A stretch of DNA of 16,741 nt from Campylobacteraceae bacterium (GTDB taxonomy: Bacteria; Campylobacterota; Campylobacteria; Campylobacterales; Sulfurovaceae), in NCBI GenBank assembly GCA_027066355.1, contig JAMONW010000046.1, positions 1 through 16,741 of the forward strand, given 5' to 3'. The first letter of the stretch is position 1, and each line of letters starts with the position of its first letter. The position numbers were made by a program, and so were the translations under genes. Positions 13,238 to 16,741 of the stretch are shown one piece after another. The notes beneath the pieces are model-generated. The model had not been told where the DNA came from, searched no databases, and saw only the letters and a program-made list of their open reading frames with translations.

Positions 13238-14551
13238 ATGTTCAAAAAAATATTACCCCTAAATTTAATTATATCATTAAGAATGTTTGGACTATTTATA
13301 GTTCTACCTGTTTTGTCAATTTATGCACTAAATATGCCACACTCAAACCACACGATGGTTGGTATTATTATTGGTGGATATGCTATTACTCAAATGCTAT
13401 TTCAAGTGCCATTTGGTAGCTTAAGTGATAAAATTGGGCGTAAAAAAACTATTATTATTGGTTTAGTTATATTTGCTATTGGTTCATTAATTGCAGGTTT
13501 AGCAAACAATATATATATTTTGCTTTTGGGAAGACTTCTTCAAGGGGCTGGAGCAATTGGTTCAGTAATTACTGCTACTATAAGTGATGTTGTAAGAGAA
13601 GAAGAGAGAGGCAAAGCAATGGCAATTATGGGCGGAAGCATAGGTTTGGCATTTGCTATTTCTATGGTTGCTGGACCTACAATTGCAGCTCATTTTGGCG
13701 GAGTTCCTACGCTATTTTTCATAGTTACATTTTTGGCACTTTTATCAATTTTTATCTTAATTAAATATGTTCCAAATCCTCCTGTAATAAAACATACCTA
13801 TTTAGAAAATGATAAATTTAAGATGTTTGAAAATAGAAATTTGATGAAGATGAATATTACAAATATGCTTGTAAAAGGCTTTATGACTTTTGCTTTTATG
13901 ATTATTCCTATTGTTCTTACAAAAACTTATGGTTGGGATAAAAGCGAACTCTATAAAATATATTTACCTTCAATGATTGTAGGTATTTTAGCTATGGGAC
14001 CAGCAGCAATGATTGCAGAAAAAAAAGGAAAATATAAATTAATTTTGCTACTAGGAGTATTATTTTTAGCTATTGCATACTTAATAATTGGATTAAGCAA
14101 AACTTATATTATGTTTTCAGCTGGAGTTATAGTATTCTTTATTGGATTTAATCTTCAAGAGCCAATTTTACAATCTTTAGCATCAAAATATGCAAAAGTT
14201 CATCAAAGAGGAAAGGTTTTAGGAATTTTTAATAGCTTTGGATATTTTGGAACATTCATTGGTGGCTTTATTGGTGGAATGTTGTTAGATATAATCTCTC
14301 TTAGTGCCATATCTTATGGAATAATTGTTTTGTGTATTTTATGGGCTATAATGATTTATACTCTTGATAATCCAGCAAAAAATAAAATTGCATATATTCA
14401 TCTTGATAATACTAATAGTGCAAAACATAAAGATTTACACGATATTAAAGGCGTTATTGAATGGTATATTAATGATACTGAGAAGTTAGTTGTAATTAAA
14501 TATAATGAAGATTTAATTACAGAAGATGAGTTAAAAAATTTGATAAAATAG
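13238..14551 (+). CDS. MFS transporter, DHA1/YajR-like, with C-terminal cytoplasmic domain
   Basis: This is a 12-helix major facilitator superfamily protein of 437 residues, likely a proton-coupled exporter in the inner membrane. Motif A is GSLSDKIGRKK (60-70) between helices 2 and 3, and GRLLQGAGAIGS (98-109) fits motif B. After the last helix (ending near 375) a soluble segment of about 54 residues follows (384-437: IAYIHLD, IKGVIEWYIND, KLVVIKYNEDLITEDELKNLIK), with the beta-alpha-beta pattern of the small YAM domain known at the C-terminus of E. coli YajR. Substrate unknown. AAGGA lies 6 bases before the ATG. A strong palindrome at the promoter suggests repressor control. Confidence 0.88.
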   Translation: MFKKILPLNLIISLRMFGLFIVLPVLSIYALNMPHSNHTMVGIIIGGYAITQMLFQVPFGSLSDKIGRKKTIIIGLVIFAIGSLIAGLANNIYILLLGRLLQGAGAIGSVITATISDVVREEERGKAMAIMGGSIGLAFAISMVAGPTIAAHFGGVPTLFFIVTFLALLSIFILIKYVPNPPVIKHTYLENDKFKMFENRNLMKMNITNMLVKGFMTFAFMIIPIVLTKTYGWDKSELYKIYLPSMIVGILAMGPAAMIAEKKGKYKLILLLGVLFLAIAYLIIGLSKTYIMFSAGVIVFFIGFNLQEPILQSLASKYAKVHQRGKVLGIFNSFGYFGTFIGGFIGGMLLDIISLSAISYGIIVLCILWAIMIYTLDNPAKNKIAYIHLDNTNSAKHKDLHDIKGVIEWYINDTEKLVVIKYNEDLITEDELKNLIK

Positions 14552-14578
14552 ATTCATATTTAATTTATATTTATCTAC

Positions 14579-14584
14579 TATAAT
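14579..14584 (+). promoter_or_regulatory. Putative -10 for the cytochrome-EF-hand gene
   Basis: TATAAT lies 20 bases before the ATG. The predicted start, near 14591, leaves only a few bases before the AAGGA ribosome-binding site (14594-14598), so the leader would be very short. Confidence 0.45.
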
Positions 14585-14604
14585 TAAAATAAAAAGGATT
14601 TGTA

Positions 14605-15204
14605 ATGAAAAAAATATATTTGGCATCAATTGCACTAGTTTCAATTGTATTTGCAGGTAGTGGAGAGGAGTTGTTTAAGGCAAAATGCGCAGCTTGTCAT
14701 CAAGTTGCAGTAAAGGATAAAAATTCACTTATTGCACCACCAATAAATAAAGTTATGATGCATATGCATAAGGCTTTTGATTCTAAAGAGAAGGCTGTTA
14801 GCTTTATAAAAGAGTATGCGCTAAATCCTGATCCTAAAAAGACTAACTGCCCATCTATTGATGTTTTTGGAGTAATGCCATCTCAAAAAGGCAATGTAAA
14901 CCCAAAAGAGATTGAAGAGATTGCAAATTATCTTTATGATAATTTCCCTACAAAAGCTTTTATGCAAAAGAGAATGGCTCAAAAAGGTATGAGAAGAGGT
15001 ATGGGAGGCTTTAAAATGATGGATACAAATGGAGATGGCTATATCTCAAAAGATGAGTTTAATGCATTTAGAGCTAAAAAAGAGGGTATAGATATTAGTA
15101 AGTTTAAATATGATTACTTCTTTAAAAAATTAGATACAAATGGCGATGGAAAGCTTGATAAATCAGAGATGATGCAATTTAGAAAAATGATGAGAGGCAT
15201 ATAA
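14605..15204 (+). CDS. Periplasmic cytochrome c fused to two EF-hands
   Basis: The 199-residue product has a signal peptide (1-18, MKKIYLASIALVSIVFAG). A class I cytochrome c-like domain (about 20-115) carries one heme-binding CAACH (C28, C31, H32) and a probable axial methionine, M91, in GVMPSQKG. After a Met/Arg-rich linker (about 119-137) come two canonical EF-hand loops: D140-E151 (DTNGDGYISKDE) and D177-E188 (DTNGDGKLDKSE), each with Asp, Asn, Asp and terminal Glu in the calcium-binding positions. It is expected to act in the periplasm as an electron carrier or sensor whose behaviour may depend on Ca2+. C82 is an extra cysteine outside the heme motif. The redox partner is unknown. ATG is supported by AAGGA 6 bases upstream. 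Confidence 0.88.
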   Translation: MKKIYLASIALVSIVFAGSGEELFKAKCAACHQVAVKDKNSLIAPPINKVMMHMHKAFDSKEKAVSFIKEYALNPDPKKTNCPSIDVFGVMPSQKGNVNPKEIEEIANYLYDNFPTKAFMQKRMAQKGMRRGMGGFKMMDTNGDGYISKDEFNAFRAKKEGIDISKFKYDYFFKKLDTNGDGKLDKSEMMQFRKMMRGI

Positions 15205-15220
15205 AAAATCTAACTAAACA

Positions 15221-15256
15221 ACACTTAAAGCTTTATATCTTAAAAGTTTTAAGTGT
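15221..15256 (+). terminator. Long hairpin after the cytochrome gene
   Basis: ACACTTAAAGCTTT (15221-15234) pairs with AAAGTTTTAAGTGT (15243-15256): 14 pairs with one G-U, 8-base loop. No clear U-run follows (ATATAAAAATA), so it is a stem-loop of terminator-like position but non-standard tail. Confidence 0.4.
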
Positions 15257-15355
15257 ATATAAAAATATAATATTATTTATTTAACTCATAATTAGATATT
15301 AATTCTTATTTATTAGTTGCTAAAAATCTTTTTTCTTCATCTCTTAATACAACTT

Positions 15356-15364
15356 TGCTATAAT
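15356..15364 (+). promoter_or_regulatory. Putative extended -10 for thrS
   Basis: TGC-TATAAT is a full extended -10 match, 30 bases before the thrS GTG. AAGGAA lies in between. This is one of the clearest promoter matches in the window. Confidence 0.55.
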
Positions 15365-15394
15365 TGCAATAATTTATAATAGTAAGGAAATATC

Positions 15395-16741
15395 GTGAGT
15401 GAAGTTATTGGCTTTATTAAAGATGGTGTAATTTGTGATACACAAAGTTGTCAAAGTGGAGATAAAGAGATTGTTTTTGATAACTCAAAAGAGGCTTTAG
15501 AGATTATTCGCCACTCTGCTGCGCATTTAATGGCTCAGGCAATTAAAGAGCTTTATCCAAATACTCAATTTTTTGTAGGTCCTGTTGTTGAAGAGGGATT
15601 TTACTATGACTTTAGAAGTAGTGAAAAAATTGGTGAAGATGATTTAAAGAAAATCGAGAAAAAGATGAAAGAGTTGGCTAAAAAGAAGTATGAAATTACA
15701 AAATATACTCTTAGTAAAGATGAAGCTCTAAAAAAGTTTGAAAATGATGATTTAAAGCAGCGCTTAATCAATCAAATTCCAGGGAATGAAGTTAGCATTT
15801 ATAAGCAGGGTGATTTTGAAGACCTTTGCCGTGGACCTCATGTTCCTAACACTGGATTTTTATTTAATGTAAAGCTAACAAGAGTTGCTGGAGCTTATCT
15901 TGGTGGTGATGAAAATGCGGAGATGCTAACTAGAATTTATGGTATTGCATTTGCTGATAAAGAGAGTCTTAAAAAGCATATAACAATGCTCCAAGAGGCT
16001 AAAAAGCGCGACCATAGAAAGATTGGAAATGAGCTAGATCTATTTATGTTTAGCGAAGAGGCAGCTGCTGGTATGCCATTTTGGTTGCCAAAGGGTGCAA
16101 GACTTAGAAATAGGCTAGAAAATATTTTATGGAAAGCCCACAGAATAAGAGGCTATGAGCCTGTTCGTGGAATTGAAATTCTAAAAGCTGATATGTGGCG
16201 CACAAGTGGACACTATGCTTGTTATGGTGAAAATATGTATTTAACTGAGATTGATGGGCAAGAGTATGGAATTAAGCCTATGAACTGCTTGGGGCATATT
16301 TTAATCTATAAGCATAAGCCAAAGAGTTATCGCGATTTGCCAATTAAGTTTTTTGAGTATGGTTTAGTGCATCGCCACGAAAAGAGTGGAGTATTACATG
16401 GACTATTTAGAGTGCGTGAATTTACGCAAGATGATGCGCATATTATCTGCACACCAAATCAAATTAAAGATGTGGTTTTAGAGGTTGTTGAGTTTGTTGA
16501 TAGTGTTATGAAAAAATTTGGCTTTAGCTACTCTATGGAGATTTCAACAAAACCAGATAAAGCTATTGGTGATGATGAGGTTTGGGAGTTAGCAACACAA
16601 GGGCTTAAAGATGCGCTTAACTCAAGAGGCTTAGATTATGGAATTGATGAGGGTGGCGGAGCATTTTATGGTCCTAAAATTGATGTAAAAATAACTGATG
16701 CTATTGGCAGAAAGTGGCAGTGTGGAACAATTCAGGTAGAT
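15395..16741 (+). CDS. thrS: Threonyl-tRNA synthetase, 3' end beyond the window
   Basis: ThrRS charges tRNA-Thr with threonine and edits mischarged serine. The first 449 codons are present and the frame is open to the right edge; family members in this phylum are about 600 residues. The editing site is H40-x3-H44 (HSAAH) with C145 and H149 (CRGPH). In the catalytic core, motif 2 is R327-H-E329 with FRVREFTQDDAH (338-349), and zinc ligands C298 (NCLGH) and H349 are visible; the third lies outside. Only about 30 residues precede the editing domain, so the N-terminal TGS domain of E. coli ThrRS is missing or vestigial, as in other Campylobacterota. The start is GTG at 15395, with AAGGA upstream. 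In many bacteria infC and ribosomal genes follow thrS; the window ends too early to tell. Confidence 0.97.
   Translation, partial: MSEVIGFIKDGVICDTQSCQSGDKEIVFDNSKEALEIIRHSAAHLMAQAIKELYPNTQFFVGPVVEEGFYYDFRSSEKIGEDDLKKIEKKMKELAKKKYEITKYTLSKDEALKKFENDDLKQRLINQIPGNEVSIYKQGDFEDLCRGPHVPNTGFLFNVKLTRVAGAYLGGDENAEMLTRIYGIAFADKESLKKHITMLQEAKKRDHRKIGNELDLFMFSEEAAAGMPFWLPKGARLRNRLENILWKAHRIRGYEPVRGIEILKADMWRTSGHYACYGENMYLTEIDGQEYGIKPMNCLGHILIYKHKPKSYRDLPIKFFEYGLVHRHEKSGVLHGLFRVREFTQDDAHIICTPNQIKDVVLEVVEFVDSVMKKFGFSYSMEISTKPDKAIGDDEVWELATQGLKDALNSRGLDYGIDEGGGAFYGPKIDVKITDAIGRKWQCGTIQVD

Overview
The window looks like chromosomal DNA from a Campylobacterota (Epsilonproteobacteria) species. The DNA is very AT-rich. 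The genes that can be recognised have the forms typical of that phylum: a short (258 aa) MurB, a roughly 790-residue class I NrdA with an extra segment between its active-site cysteines, a threonyl-tRNA synthetase with no obvious N-terminal TGS domain, an enolase followed by an overlapping small FtsB/DivIC-like gene, and the order tig-clpP-def. A NosL-type protein, an exosortase and a periplasmic c-type cytochrome suggest a free-living respiratory member (Sulfurimonas/Sulfurovum-like) rather than a reduced host-associated one. The genus cannot be fixed from this sequence.

Minus-strand block (6262 down to 48). nrdA is followed, with overlap, by a small exosortase gene. A repeat-rich spacer, murB, eno and the overlapping ftsB-like gene come next, and nosL is last. 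Start-codon choice rests on Shine-Dalgarno spacing in several cases: eno starts at an internal ATG, the ftsB-like gene at GTG inside the end of eno, and the exosortase at GTG inside the end of nrdA. The first 47 bases lie downstream of nosL and hold no gene I can support.

Divergent spacer (6263-6715). This 453-base AT-rich region separates nrdA (left) from an HU gene (right). It holds promoter-like sites on both strands and an unexpected terminator-like structure that can also fold into a longer competing hairpin. The upstream region of the HU gene also carries a perfect 14-bp palindrome.

Plus-strand block (6719 to the right edge). First come protein-homeostasis genes: HU, trigger factor, ClpP protease subunit and peptide deformylase. 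clpP has a long near-perfect hairpin that would form at the very 5' end of its own transcript. Next is a pair made of a large membrane protein (disordered acidic N-terminus carrying three copies of a short motif, then a DUF898/YjgN-like membrane region built from about five repeated units) and a membrane-anchored M48 metallopeptidase. The two are joined by a spacer made almost wholly of heptamer repeats. A YajR-like MFS transporter follows behind a 24-bp palindromic operator candidate, then a secreted cytochrome c fused to two EF-hands, and finally thrS, which runs off the right end.

How they fit together: most genes are core housekeeping (DNA precursors, cell wall, glycolysis, protein folding and turnover, tRNA charging). 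The accessory and least understood parts are the exosortase with no visible substrate, the DUF898-M48 pair, the cytochrome c-EF-hand fusion, and the intergenic repeats (TTGAGAA-type and TTAGGGT-type heptamers, and the clpP leader hairpin).
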